Positions 32,623-44,247 of a DNA stretch of 64,000 nt are shown one piece after another. Source of the DNA: Brachionus plicatilis (taxonomy: Eukaryota > Rotifera > Eurotatoria > Ploima > Brachionidae). The notes below the pieces were generated by a model. The model saw only the letters and a program-made list of their open reading frames with translations. It was not told where the DNA came from and searched no databases. How positions within the stretch are numbered: the first letter of the stretch is position 1; every line of letters begins with the position of its first letter. Location of the stretch: positions 163,228 through 227,227 of the forward strand of contig QEOQ01000253.1 of assembly GCA_010279815.1 (NCBI GenBank), given 5' to 3'. The translations under genes were made by a program, and so were the position numbers.

Positions 32623-34756
32623 CTAAAAGCCACAGATTATTTGAGGTTTTGGAAAATCGGTATAAAAGAACAGTATAAAACGTAAACTTCCTGAGATAAA
32701 TGAATGGATGATTGAAAATGGGTTTTCTATTTAAACTCGTTTCTTTTTCTTTTTTTAAATCATTTAAAATTAACTAAAAATTAAATTATTTATTTATTGA
32801 ATTTATTAACGAAAAACTATTAAATAAAAAAAAACAGAAAAACAATGGCCGAAGGAGTTCTATTACTCAGAGCCATTTAAATTTTGAAATAAACTATTAA
32901 AAAAAAAAAAAAGTAAACATCCTATTTTTTACAGGAAACTAAAAATTCTGTTTTGCTTAAAGTTGCAACTAATGTTGTTATATAGATTTTTAAAGTCTAT
33001 TAATCAGGTGCAATGATTAAAAATGAACTATCTTTTTTATTATTATAGTTAATTTTTTTTTACAGAAATTTCGGTTTTTAATAATTTTTGTTGCACCTTG
33101 ATGTATTCGAATTACTAGTTTTTTATTAGAAACACTATAAAATTCTTTTTAATGTATTCGTTGAAAACAAAAAGTGAAAAAACATTTGGTTTTAAATTTA
33201 ACTTAATTTAAAACACGAGACATGCTTCTACACCAAAAAAAATTCTCAATTCCTCTAAACTAAACTTTTCTCCTTATGTACAAAACTTATTTAAAAATAA
33301 TTTTTTGTCTCTATTTTATACTGTTCTTTTAAACAAATTTTTTCAAAAACCATTATTTATTCATAAAAAATTGATTCAAATGACATGATTTTACATTTGC
33401 TAATTTTCTGTTAGAAAATTGTATTTTTCCTTCATAGACCATTTCGCTGTCAGCCAAAAAATTCATTATCGTAATTTAAGATGAATTATAAACGTGAATT
33501 CGTTTTTAAAAAAACTTGTTATTTAAAATCTTTGATTTATAATTTTATAATTTTTTTTGGAATTTTTAAAAGGTAAAGCAATTCGATTGTTTTATTTAGA
33601 TTTTTTAAATTGGTTGCTCCGCAAAAAATTCGTCTACAAGTTTGATCGTTGTTTACATTTTTAAAGTTTTGAATTAAAATTTACCAATTTTTTAAAGGTT
33701 TTAAAAGTTGCTTTTAAATTGCGTTACGTAGTTTATTTTGACAATGAAAAATAAGAATTAAATAAGTAATTTAAATTGAATATTTAAAAATAATAAATTA
33801 AATTAATATGTCATTTTTTTAAAGATATGATCTTTTTAACTTGATTTTAATCACAAATAAAAATGTGAACCATTAAATTTTACAAAAATTTATGAATTTA
33901 ACTACCAATGAGAAAAAATAAGGCAATGATTTTTTTAGAAGACGAAAAACTAGGGTGAAGATTCAATAAACATAAAAAAAGTCTATAACAAAAAATAAAA
34001 CACTAAAAAAAATTCTTCTTAAAAAGTGAAAAAAGTCTAATTCCGGACTTTAAAAAAAATTAAAGTCTGGACTTGACTTAAGACTTTTAAATAACTCTGA
34101 TTCATATTAATTATTATTTTATAGTCAGTAAACACCGCGAGGGTGATATATAAAAAATAAAGTAAAATAAAGTAAATTTTTGTCTTTCTAAATAAGTTTA
34201 AAGAATAAATTAAAATTTTTTCATAATTGTGTTAGTCCGATGATTTAATTGAATTGAAAAACTACTACAAATAATTTTTCAAATTCGATTATTTTTCTTT
34301 TTTTTTAAGATTTAGAAAAAAAAATCAAACAACGAGAAAAAAGAAGGCAAACAATTTTAATGATTTTTTTAAAATGAACTTTTATCTGATTATTTGAATT
34401 TTTCAAAATTAATTTTACAAATAATTTTTGTATGGTTAGAATTTTTTTCTGATCTTTAAATACAATTTAAAGGACTATTTTTAGACTTAAAATTTTTATT
34501 CTTAAATCAATGTTAAGATCTTATATTTTGTTAACAATTATTTTAAATTCCACAATACATTCATCCCTTTTAATATCAAATATTAAATATTCCTAAATAT
34601 TTTCTCAATTCTTACTGATTTGAAAAAAAAAATCTTTTTAAAATAATTTATTTTTACTTTCTAAAATAGATAAATCTAAAAAAATAGTCACGTTAATCAC
34701 TATGAGATAAGTTTTGAGCTTTTAATTAATTACTAACATAACAAACATAAAAAAAT
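32623..34756. other. Interval upstream of the first recognised TRPM exon
   Basis: The true TRPM start and promoter should be here or be split by another intron. A frame at about 32660-32720 (minus strand) is acceptor-bounded but I could not join it with confidence. Otherwise A/T-rich, with one hAT terminus at 34026-34099. Confidence 0.3.
34026..34099 (-). mobile_element. Isolated terminus of the CAGAG hAT family
   Basis: Read on the minus strand from 34099, it begins CAGAGTTATTTAAAAGTC and then CTTAAGTCAAGTC, matching the left end of the hAT element at 6328. The opposite end is not recognisable, so this is a deletion remnant or a very short MITE derivative. Confidence 0.6.
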
Positions 34757-36228
34757 TTAGTTGGAGCTAGATAAAGCGTCAACTCCGGGTAAAAGTTTTC
34801 CCTCTAGCAATTCCAAGCTGGCACCACCTCCGGTCGAAACATGAGAAACTTTGTCTTCAGTGTTCCATTTAGCACAACAAGTAGCAGTATCTCCACCGCC
34901 AATAATTGAAGTTGCCGCATTTTCTTGAGTAACTCTAACAACTTCGTCCATAATCTGCTTGGTTCCTGATGCAAATTTTTCCCATTCAAAAACACCAACT
35001 GGACCGTTCCAAACGATCAACTTGGCCCTGGCAATTGCTGTTTTAAATTCTTTGACACTTTCTGGACCACAGTCCAAACCCTAAATTTTAAAATATATTT
35101 TTAATTCATATTTGATAAAAAAAATAAATCATACCATCCACTCATCTGGAATACCAGACTCAACAGTAGCAGTACCAGAGTTTGCATCCTCGGCAAATTT
35201 TTCTGCAGTGACAAAATCGACTGGTAAATGAATTTGAACATTGTTAGCCTTAGCTTTATCCATTATTCTTTGAACAATCTTAGAGCCTTCTTCATCAAAC
35301 AAAGATTTTCCAATCTAATTTTAAGAAAAGCTTAGTCATGATGAATTTGAATTCTATTTCAAATTCTATACCTTCATGTTACGAGAAACTTTTAGGAAAG
35401 TAAATGCCATGCCACCTCCAATGATCATTTCGTTAACTTTATCAAGCAAATTTTCAATTAATAAAATCTTGTCCGACACCTTGGCACTGGCAAAAAAAAT
35501 TGTGAAAAATTTTTAAAAAAATTACTAGCTTACCCTCCCAAAATAGCTAAAAATGGTCGATCAGGGCTTTCTAATGCTTTGGCAAAATATTGCAATTCTT
35601 TTTTTAGCAAAAATCCCGAAGCACGTTTTTCGTGTTTAACTCCAACCATTGAACTATGCGCTCGATGAGCAGTACCAAAAGCATCATTGATGTAAACATC
35701 GCCCAATTTTGTTAGTGATTGTTGAAAAGCTTCGATTTTATCTTTTGCCGCTTTGACTTTATTTCCTTGAGCATCAACACCTTTTCCTTCCTCTTCGAGA
35801 TGAAACCTCAAATTTTCCAACAAAATCACGCTTCCATTTTCCGGACTAGCACAAGCAGCCTCGACTTCAGCGCCAACACAATCATTCAAAAATTTGACAG
35901 GTCGACTCAAAAGCTTTGACAATTCATCAGCAACTGGTTTCAATGTGTACTTCAAATTGACATGTCCATCAGGTCGACCCAAATGACTCATCAAAACTAC
36001 TGACTTGGCATTTTTCTCCAATGCATAATTAATTGTAGGCAAAGCGCCGACAATTCTTTGGTTGTTGGTGATTTTATCGCCTTTCATTGGAACATTAAAG
36101 TCCACCCTTGATACATACAAATAATCAAAAAAAAGTTTTTAAAGAATCAAATTAACACTGTACCTGATCAACACCCGCTTTCCATTCAAATCCAATTGAT
36201 CAATGCTTAATTTGTTTGATATAGACAT
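34757..36228 (-). CDS. PGK1: Phosphoglycerate kinase
   Basis: Five exons (36228-36164, 36106-35534, 35486-35372, 35314-35135, 35080-34757), all in phase, give 418 residues, against 415-417 in most animals. It converts 1,3-bisphosphoglycerate and ADP to 3-phosphoglycerate and ATP in cytosolic glycolysis. The N-terminal signature [19 protein letters not shown] and the substrate-binding SHLGRPDG and [13 protein letters not shown] blocks are intact. The nucleotide side shows [42 protein letters not shown] and [11 protein letters not shown], ending [18 protein letters not shown]. Nothing essential is missing. Introns are 46-57 bp. The first exon ends inside the RVDFNVP motif, as its small size requires. 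Confidence 0.97.
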
Positions 36229-36899
36229 TTTTCGAATAAATAAGAGTTTTTTTTCTAAAATAAATTGATAAGAAATGGAATTTTGAAGATTGGATTCTAA
36301 GAGATTTTTTTTCAAATATGGAAAAAATAAAATATGAACCTCTAGCTAAGCAATTTCTAATAAATTGTAGCGTCATGTCTATTTTTATAATAATAAATAC
36401 TGAATTATATGGCAAAATAAAACGAACTAGATGAATATTAGAAAGAAAATTGTGTTTAACTTTTGAAAATTTTTGGGAGAACAATCTATTAATTCCTAGG
36501 CCTTGAACGCTAAAATTAGAGTTAAATTCTAAGTTAATGCTTAGCTTTATGTGAAGCTGGAAGCAATGCTTCTAAAATAAAGAATGCTAATTTTATTTAA
36601 AATCAAAAAAAATTTGATTAAAAATTTTATCAAAATTAATGTTCGATTGGTTTGCATTCGCGGTGGTTGAATTATTTTGAGCAATGCTCAATTCATTGGA
36701 AATTTTGGTCAATTAATTTTTGTATGTCTGCAAACGCCTAAATTTTGAATTAACATAATAAAATTTCTAAAACATTTTTGATTCAGGTACTTGAAATATT
36801 TTTGTTCTTTTATAAAATTTTAATTGTTAATTTTTACAAAAAATGAATTAAAAAATTTATATAAAAACGAAATATTTTTTTATCTGAATCAAAGTTAAA

Positions 36900-39800
36900 A
36901 TGTCTCGTAATCTCATACATCCATCATCTAGCTTTTCATTTGAACAAAACGTGCATGATGGCAAGATTTTTTTTGTAGCCATTATTCGAAATGATGAAAC
37001 TTTGGTCAAACATTCGCAGCTAAATGGCAATTATGATGATATATTAGACCAAGTATTGAGCAAATTTGTCAGAACGAATGGAGTCAGAATGACATTTAAT
37101 TACGAAAAGTAATTATCTTTAAAATAAAAAAATTATTATCCCATAAAACGAAACTAAGTAAAAGAGGTTAATATTTGCATGGTTTTGAAATCATATTGAA
37201 ATCTTTCAAAATTCAAAATTATTTTAGATGTGATTACAAAATTCTTTTTATAAAATATAAAACAAAGAATTTTGAATTTTCAAATAAATTTATTTAAAAA
37301 AAGTTTTAAACAGAAAATTATTTTCAAACAAATCAATTAACAATAAAGTATTAGCATAAGGAAAGAAAAATTTAAATCGAAATCAGTTTAATTCTAACTA
37401 AATCAAGAATCTAATGATCTTTTTCTTTTAGTTAATTTTTTTGCTCATACATCCATCCATTAATTTAAAATTTTTATAAAAGTATGTTTTTGTACCACCA
37501 TAATATTTTCCTGAACTTAAAACAATGATTACGATTTTTTTATTTAAAAAACTTTTAGAATTTATTCTTTTGATATTAAAATTTTTTAAAAAGGTTTTAA
37601 TAATATTTTTTTGTCTAAAATTGTTTAAGTTCACAAAATTGTTTTTTAGCTAACCAAGTTGACTAAAAACCAATTTTTATCCATAAATGGACAAAGCCGT
37701 TTTGGAGATTTTTCCAGAATAGTAAAATAATTAAAGTTAAAATATATTTTTTCGTTAATATTAACTATTTAAAAAATTTTAAAAATTCAAAAACTTTTTT
37801 AACTTATTAATTATGATCGTGATAATTAAAATTTAAATTCAATGTGATCTTGATTTCCAGGTTTGCTTAAATCAAAATTTTCCAGATGCTATTCATGTTA
37901 AAATCAAATCTAAATCAGTTTGAATCTTTTTATTTTAATACGATCTCTATGATTTAAATTGAAAATAGTTTTTCTAACCAAAGATTTAGATAAAAGTTGA
38001 ACAGTGCTACCTTAAGAAAAATTAAAGACTCTCTTAATGATACCTATTATTCATTTTTCTCCAGTTTTAATTGATTGTATGTAAATATTTCATTTTAGAG
38101 TGCTTTAAATTTTTTCTTAATTAGTGCATAGTGGCTACCAGAAGGAGCAAAATAAGATAAAAAACAGTGTAAAATCGCTGTTTAAACTTGATTGTGGTAG
38201 CTCTTCAAAAAAACGCATTAAACAGTCAAGCATTTATATAATTATAATTTGAATAATTTGTTTTGAAAACAAATTGAATTTGTGAATTTTTTTTTATTTA
38301 ATGTATTTTTAATTTTTATTATTATTTCTCATTACTAATAAAAATAAATTTAGCATCATTTTTAGATAGTTTAAACCAGACTTTTTTTAAAACACAAGTT
38401 TAGGTTTAAGTCTCTAAAATTAAAAATTTTAATTTTAAAATAACTATGGTTTAAAATGTAGTTAATTATTAATTTTACATTTTACATCGCTATTTTACAT
38501 AAATATAAATGGAATTTAAAATTTTGTTTCTTTTTTTAACTTTTTTATCTTTGGACTAACTAAGACTCAAAATCAACTTTGTCATTCTTCTATGTATCTT
38601 TTTAAGGACATGTATATGCTTTTAAAGAAAGAGATTCAAATTTTTATATATCGTGCTAAATAATTAAAATTAATTTTTTAAAAGATATAAAATATTATTA
38701 AAATTAAAATTTAAGCTAAATTAAATCTTTATTTAGTCGACATCAAATTTATGCTGAAAATTATTTTTAATGATCCAAAACGATCTCATTGAAAATAAGG
38801 TGTCTTTTGGTAACTTGAAATGTCACAAAAATTTAAGGGATAATATATGAATTAAATAATAAGTTTTTTTTTGATTTTTTGATTTGTTATTTTTAAAGAG
38901 TTCAAATTTTTTACAAACAAAAAGTTTAACATGAAAAATTTTCATTTGTTTTTAAAAAAAAATTATTATGCGATAAATTTTCTGTTTGACAATTTCCTAT
39001 ATCCAAAAATTAAGCACTAAAAGTATAGAAAAAGTCTTGTCTTCTAAGGTTAAGTTTATTATAAGCGAAAATTTATTATACCCATATTTCTGAAAAACGG
39101 TTTTTACTGTTTAAAAAAGAAAATTTTTGTTAATATTGATACATAACAATCTTAATTTTATTAAATTAAGGTATTCAATTAAGCTGAATAGTATCGATTT
39201 TAGCTAAATCATTTATTTTACTCATTCCGTATTATTTTTTATTTTTATTCAAGATTATTGAGGTTAGTAGGAAGTGACCAGCGTCAATATAAGCTCTTTG
39301 TCAATATTTATTTTTTGTGAAATTATTTTTTGATCATCTGTAAATCTAATCAATAGTAATAGAAATTTCTACTTATAGTTACTTATTGTTTTTAAAATAT
39401 TTTGTTATTTAAGTAATTAACTAATTTTTATTTTTTATTTAAAAAATCTAGTATCATTTTACTTGGATTGTTTTTTCAAAAAAAACATGAATATTTAGAT
39501 AATTAATTACCCAAAAAACAATGAAATCAAAACCAATATTGGAGCTTTTTTTTCGATTTTTTAAAATTATAAGCTAAATATTTTTAATTTAAATTTTTAA
39601 GCTTTTGCTTTCATTACATATACAATAATACCATAACATATTTTTGTATTACCAAAAATGTTTTCAGTAAATACAAAGCTTTTCAGTTTCTTGAAGAAAT
39701 AAAAACCAGGTAACAAGAATAATTAAATTAATAATACATTTTAATAAATAAAACAATAATAAACTTAACTTTAGATTTGAATCTCAATACCAAAAGCGAT

Positions 39801-40181
39801 TGCATACTGCGCTACCATTTGCTTTTCAGACCGAATTTTTGCCAACTCTTGCAATTGAAACAGTAAAATAAATTATTTGTTTTTTTTTATTTTAAAACAT
39901 TTTTTTAGAAACGATTTAGTGAAAATTTGTCATTCGACAAATTGAATGAAGTGGAACGTAATGTTACGGAAACAAAATCTATTTTGACACAAAATTTGGA
40001 TAAATTGACCGATCGGGGCGAAAAACTCCATTTATTAGTTGACAAGACCGATCGTTTATGTGATACATCAATTTCATTCAAGACAACAAGTAGAGATGTT
40101 GCACGTCATTTTTATTTAAAGAAAATCAAATTTATTCTAGCTTTGATTCTACTCGGATTTGTAATTTTTCTCTCAAAATAA
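36900..40181 (+). CDS. VAMP7: VAMP7, longin R-SNARE
   Basis: Four exons: 36900-37108, 39602-39709, 39775-39862, 39909-40181, giving 225 residues (human 220). VAMP7 drives fusion of late endosomes, lysosomes and secretory vesicles. The longin domain begins FFVAIIRNDETLVKHSQLNG and continues across intron 1 as NYENFCFHYI, TYFCITKNVFSKYKAFQFLE, then LHTALPFAF, each aligning with the human blocks NYLFHYI, LCITDDDF and QTALPYAM. The SNARE motif in exon 4 reads KSILTQNLDKLTDRGEKLHL with the zero-layer Arg in TDRGEK, followed by LLVDKTDRL and FKTTSRDVAR. A C-terminal transmembrane anchor (about 203-222) ends at FLSK. Intron 1 is 2.49 kb, the others under 70 bp. HDDC2 starts 352 bp downstream on the same strand. 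Confidence 0.95.
37109..39601 (+). other. Large VAMP7 intron 1
   Basis: GTAATT donor at 37109 and TTTTTAAG acceptor ending at 39601; about 2.5 kb with no coding frame or recognised transposon. Its great length compared with the other introns of the gene suggests decayed insertions or regulatory sequence. Confidence 0.6.
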
Positions 40182-40533
40182 CTTTCTAAATTTTTAATAA
40201 AACTAATTTAGATAGTGATTTACGTAATTGTATCATTTAGTTGTGGTGGACCGACTTGGCCCAAATGTTTAGCGAAATAAAAAAAATCCAAACGTGGTAA
40301 ACACACAAAAGTTTAAAATAAATCACTTATTCATTTAGTTAAAACTTCAGTTTGTTTTACTTTTACAGTTTTTGTAATATATTTAAACAAAATTTTTTAA
40401 ATAAAATATTTTATTCATTTTGTGTTTAATACCCCGGACTGAATGAAGCACGGTCTATAAGACTAATTATTTTACTTGTTTTTTTTTAAAGATTTTTTAC
40501 TTAAAAAAATTTCGAAATATAGATTTGTAAAAA

Positions 40534-41240
40534 ATGGAAATTAGTGGAATGTTGAATTTTTTTCTCCATCTTGGTCAAGCAAAAGTAATGATCGAACAAA
40601 ACAAGATTTTTATTTTAATTTTTTTTCAGAGGACTTACCGGTCAGGTTGGATTCTAAGAGGAATTAAGGAACCAGAAAGTATAGCTGATCACATGTATAG
40701 AATGTCAATGATGGCTTTTTTGGCACCAGATAATCTTGACAGAACTAAGTAAATAGAAAAAAATTGTTTCAATAGATTAATTCAATTTAAAGATGCATCG
40801 AAATGTGTTTGATCCACGACTTGGCCGAGAGCATAGTAGGTGACATTACGCCTCAAGATAATATTCCCAAAGAAGAAAAATCCATTTTAGAAAAACAGGC
40901 CTTCCAAAAATTGCAATCATTTATAAAAGAAAATTCAAGTAGCGATAGATTTAATCAATTAGTGGAAGAATATAGTTCTCATTCATCGGCTGAGGCAAAA
41001 TATGTGAAAAATTTAGATTTGTTTGATATGTATTTGCAGGCATATGAATATGAGATATTAAATGATGCTAAACTTGATGAGTTTTTTTCTAGTATTGATT
41101 CGATCAATTTTGAACCAAATTTGAAAGAAATAATCGAGGAGCTAATGAATATTAGAAATAAAGGACTTAACTTTTTGCCAAAGGATTCAAATTTGAATAC
41201 AATATTAAAGTTTTATTTGCCTATTAATAAGTTAAAATAA
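40534..41240 (+). CDS. HDDC2: HD-domain 5'-deoxynucleotidase, HDDC2-like
   Basis: Three exons (40534-40584, 40630-40748, 40793-41240) give 205 residues, equal to human HDDC2 (204). The family removes phosphate from deoxyribonucleoside 5'-monophosphates using a divalent metal. The start [18 protein letters not shown] matches the family N terminus (LxFLRLVGQLKRxxRTGW). Metal-binding residues are visible: H38 in ADHMYRM, H65-D66 in [13 protein letters not shown], and a later Asp in [12 protein letters not shown]. The NIPKEEK and SSAEAKYVK blocks are intact. The last 40 residues diverge. The 352-bp gap to the VAMP7 stop is the shortest between genes here and could reflect shared transcription. 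Confidence 0.93.
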
Positions 41241-42894
41241 AAATTCTTTTTTTAATTTTATTTTTGAAATTTTAAAATATTTCTAATTTTAAGAATATAA
41301 AATTTGAAATTTTTGAAAGAATTTTAATTAATCTACTCTGATATTATTCTTAGAGCTAAATAATACGATTAGATTTAAAAACAAATAGACATTAAAACAA
41401 TTCTTACTACGTTAGGATTTTATTTTAAAATTTATTTTTTCAAAATAAATGAAAAAAACATAATAATGGGAAGGTTATTTGATTCTTGTCAACTACACTT
41501 TAAAAAAATGGATATTAGATTAGGAAGAAGATTTTAAAAAAAATTACGGGAAGCAATCAAAATTTAATGATAAAAAATTCTAAATTTTCAGCCAAAATTT
41601 AAAAATTCTTTAAAATTTGCCTAATAGTGTTTTGTTTCAGAGTTTTTCGTACGAAATAGATTTTTGGAGGATTAATTTTTTTTATTTAAGTATTTATTTT
41701 AAATAATTTTGTTGAGTTGATCCTGATACTTGAAAATTATGAAAATGTAAATTTTAGTCTACCCAAAAACTTTTGATTTTTTTTAGGATCAACATTTAAT
41801 TAAAGTTTTCAAAATTATTGATTAATGAGTTGAATAAAAAGCTAAAAAATTTTCTTAGAAAATATGATATTAAAAATTTAGATTCAGTTGCTTTTTTCAT
41901 AATTATCAATTTAAAAAAAAAAAAATTCACCAAATTTTATTCTAAATTAAATGAAATATATTCCAGATCTGGATAAACGTTGAAATATTTTTTACAGTCT
42001 AAAATTTAATCATATTCTAATGGCCCTAAAATTTATTAAATTCTTATTGTGCTCTGTTTATATTTCAAAAATATATATGAGTCATAATAAAAATAAATAA
42101 AATTTTTATTTTTGACAATTTTAATTATCATTGACATTCTGTTATTTAATAATTAATAATTTTCTTAAGAAAAAAAATGTCATTAGAAAAACATTATTTC
42201 TGTCAGTTAATTATAATAGAGCCAAAAAGATGGTTTCGAATCCCTTTTTTAGAAATAATTTATAAATTTTTACAAAATTTATTCTTTCATACTTATTTTT
42301 GCTTGAAAGTATAAAATTTATTTACAAGAGAATTTAAAAAAAACTGATTCATTTTGCTTAAACATTTTTTCAAGAAAAAAGTTGATAAGACAATTTGAAA
42401 TTCAACGGCTGATTTAACTAATTTCCTGATTGTAATCAAACCTTGAACATAAAAACTAAAAATCCATTTTTCGAATGTTTAAAATGCATCGATTTGTTTT
42501 GTTTAGGTTTATAATCCGAGCAGTTTTTATGGATTTTAATATTTTTTATTATACAAGACATCAAAAAATACAAATGTATATAATTTTCCAATTATGAAAT
42601 AAAAAATCTTGATTTTTTAGTAAGTGTTTATTATTTTTAAAAATTAGAAAAATTTTTTTGTTAAATTAAAAAAAAACAAGGATAATAATATTAAATCTGA
42701 TTTTAAACGTTACAATATTGCCGGAATGCTTCATTTTAAAATAAATATATATTTTTTCTTTATATATAAAAAATAAAATATTTTTTAAAGAAGTTTAAAA
42801 AATTAAGACTAAATATCAAAATATTAGCATTTATTGACCCTTGAATAACCACCATCTGACTGTTTCTAAAAACTCAAAGCTAACATGGAACACT
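41241..42894. other. Gene-free interval between HDDC2 and the FGF-like gene (tail to tail)
   Basis: A/T-rich, no coding frame recognised; contains the 3' flanks of both converging genes. Confidence 0.3.
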
Positions 42895-44247
42895 TTAAGC
42901 ATTGGGCTTTTTTCTGGGCACTTTGATGCCGTATCTTTTTCGACATTTTTGAAGCTTTTCGGCATCATTGCTATATTTGTAGCATTTGTAGTGCTTTTCC
43001 AAGCATGCTCTGTAAAACGGAGTTCTCCGAAACTGAAAACATTTCTTTAATTTGTTACGTCTTGGACCTGACTGTGGATTTTTGTTATACTCGACTAGTT
43101 TTGATTCTTGCTTTTTGGCTTGTTTTAAATATGAAATGTAATCAATGCACAATTTTGGCATTCTGGTCATGTCATGTGACTCGGACAAGTAGTCCATATT
43201 GGTCAATTTTTCAAAAATAATCTCATCGATTAAATACTCTTTGCACAATAATTTGGCCTTTTCAATCATCACACCATTCAGTTGGCTAAACACCTGTTGG
43301 TCGGCCATTTTTTTCAATGGATCATCGGTGAATGTCTTTTTTGTGAGGCCTGTGGGCTTAGTGGTAAAGCTGCTTGTTTGGTGAAAAAATATTTGCTTGA
43401 ACTGCGGAATTGCAGTCGCTTGACTAGGCTCGTTTTTGATCAGACTAGATTGGCACGAGCGAAAAAATCGCTGCAATTCCGGCGAAAATCCGCTGGTAAT
43501 GTTCAACTTATTGGCGCATTGATCATCAGATGTTTCGTCATCTTCGTAGTACTCGGTGCTTAGCACGTCTATTTTACAATTTTTTTCTATTACAATGTTA
43601 AAATCATAAACTGCAGAGGCCAATCTGGGCATGTCGTTGAACCACAAACAATTTTTTGACTGAAATTTCTAAAAAACAATGCCAACTATTTATTAAAACT
43701 TAAAAAAAAAATTTATAAAAAATTACCGATGCAAAGAGTTCGCCTTCGCTAGTAATACAAAGGAATTTATCAGCAAGTACAAATTTAATGTAATAAGCGC
43801 CCAAAAAGGCTTTGTTACTTGATATTATCTCATCTATCAATTCTACTCTAATCCAAATAGCTTAAAATTTTTATTTTATTAAATATCTTTTTATTTTTTT
43901 GCCACAAAAAAATTACTGTCTAAACTGAATTCTCTTTCTCCGTAGATGCGTCCATCTTGTGACATGGCGAGTCTACAATAGCCATTGCATGTTGAAACTA
44001 TTGATTTGAGTACTCTCATTTTTACTTGAACATCCGATTGTATCAACTTTGTATCACATGTATTTTTAATACCAGTATGTGCTACTTTATCAATAAAAAT
44101 AAATATTTCGTTCCTTAAATCGGCATTGTGATGTTGGGTCAATGAAGCCTCGGACATAATCTTTTCCAATAAATTAAAGTTGGCATCGTACTTGAAGAAA
44201 CCAAATGCACTTTTAATGACCAACAGTATAAAAAACACTTTGAACAT
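42895..44247 (-). CDS. Secreted fibroblast growth factor, FGF8/17/18-like, with long insertion
   Basis: Three exons (44247-43917, 43860-43727, 43668-42895), all in phase, give 412 residues, about twice a normal FGF. A signal peptide (MFKVFFILLVIKSAFG) opens it, then an N-terminal extension. The beta-trefoil core shows CRLAMSQDGRIYGER, FSLDTIWIRVELI, YYIKFVLADKFLCITSEGEL and FASKFQSKNCLWF, parallel to FGF8 blocks such as [20 protein letters not shown] and KDCVFTEIVLENN. After this the usual NNY...WY strand is replaced by roughly 140 Ser/Thr/Lys-rich residues. The sequence then resumes with NPQSGPRRNKLKKCFQFRR, comparable to KGSKTRQHQREVHFMKR, and a cysteine-rich basic tail. Family assignment rests on these short blocks; the insertion might be an unspliced intron, though its frame is open throughout. 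Confidence 0.65.

Noticed and set aside
32640..32720. Candidate upstream TRPM exon on the minus strand
   Set aside because: Bounded by an acceptor-like CTCAG but none of its frames joins the next exon in phase with TRPM-like sequence.
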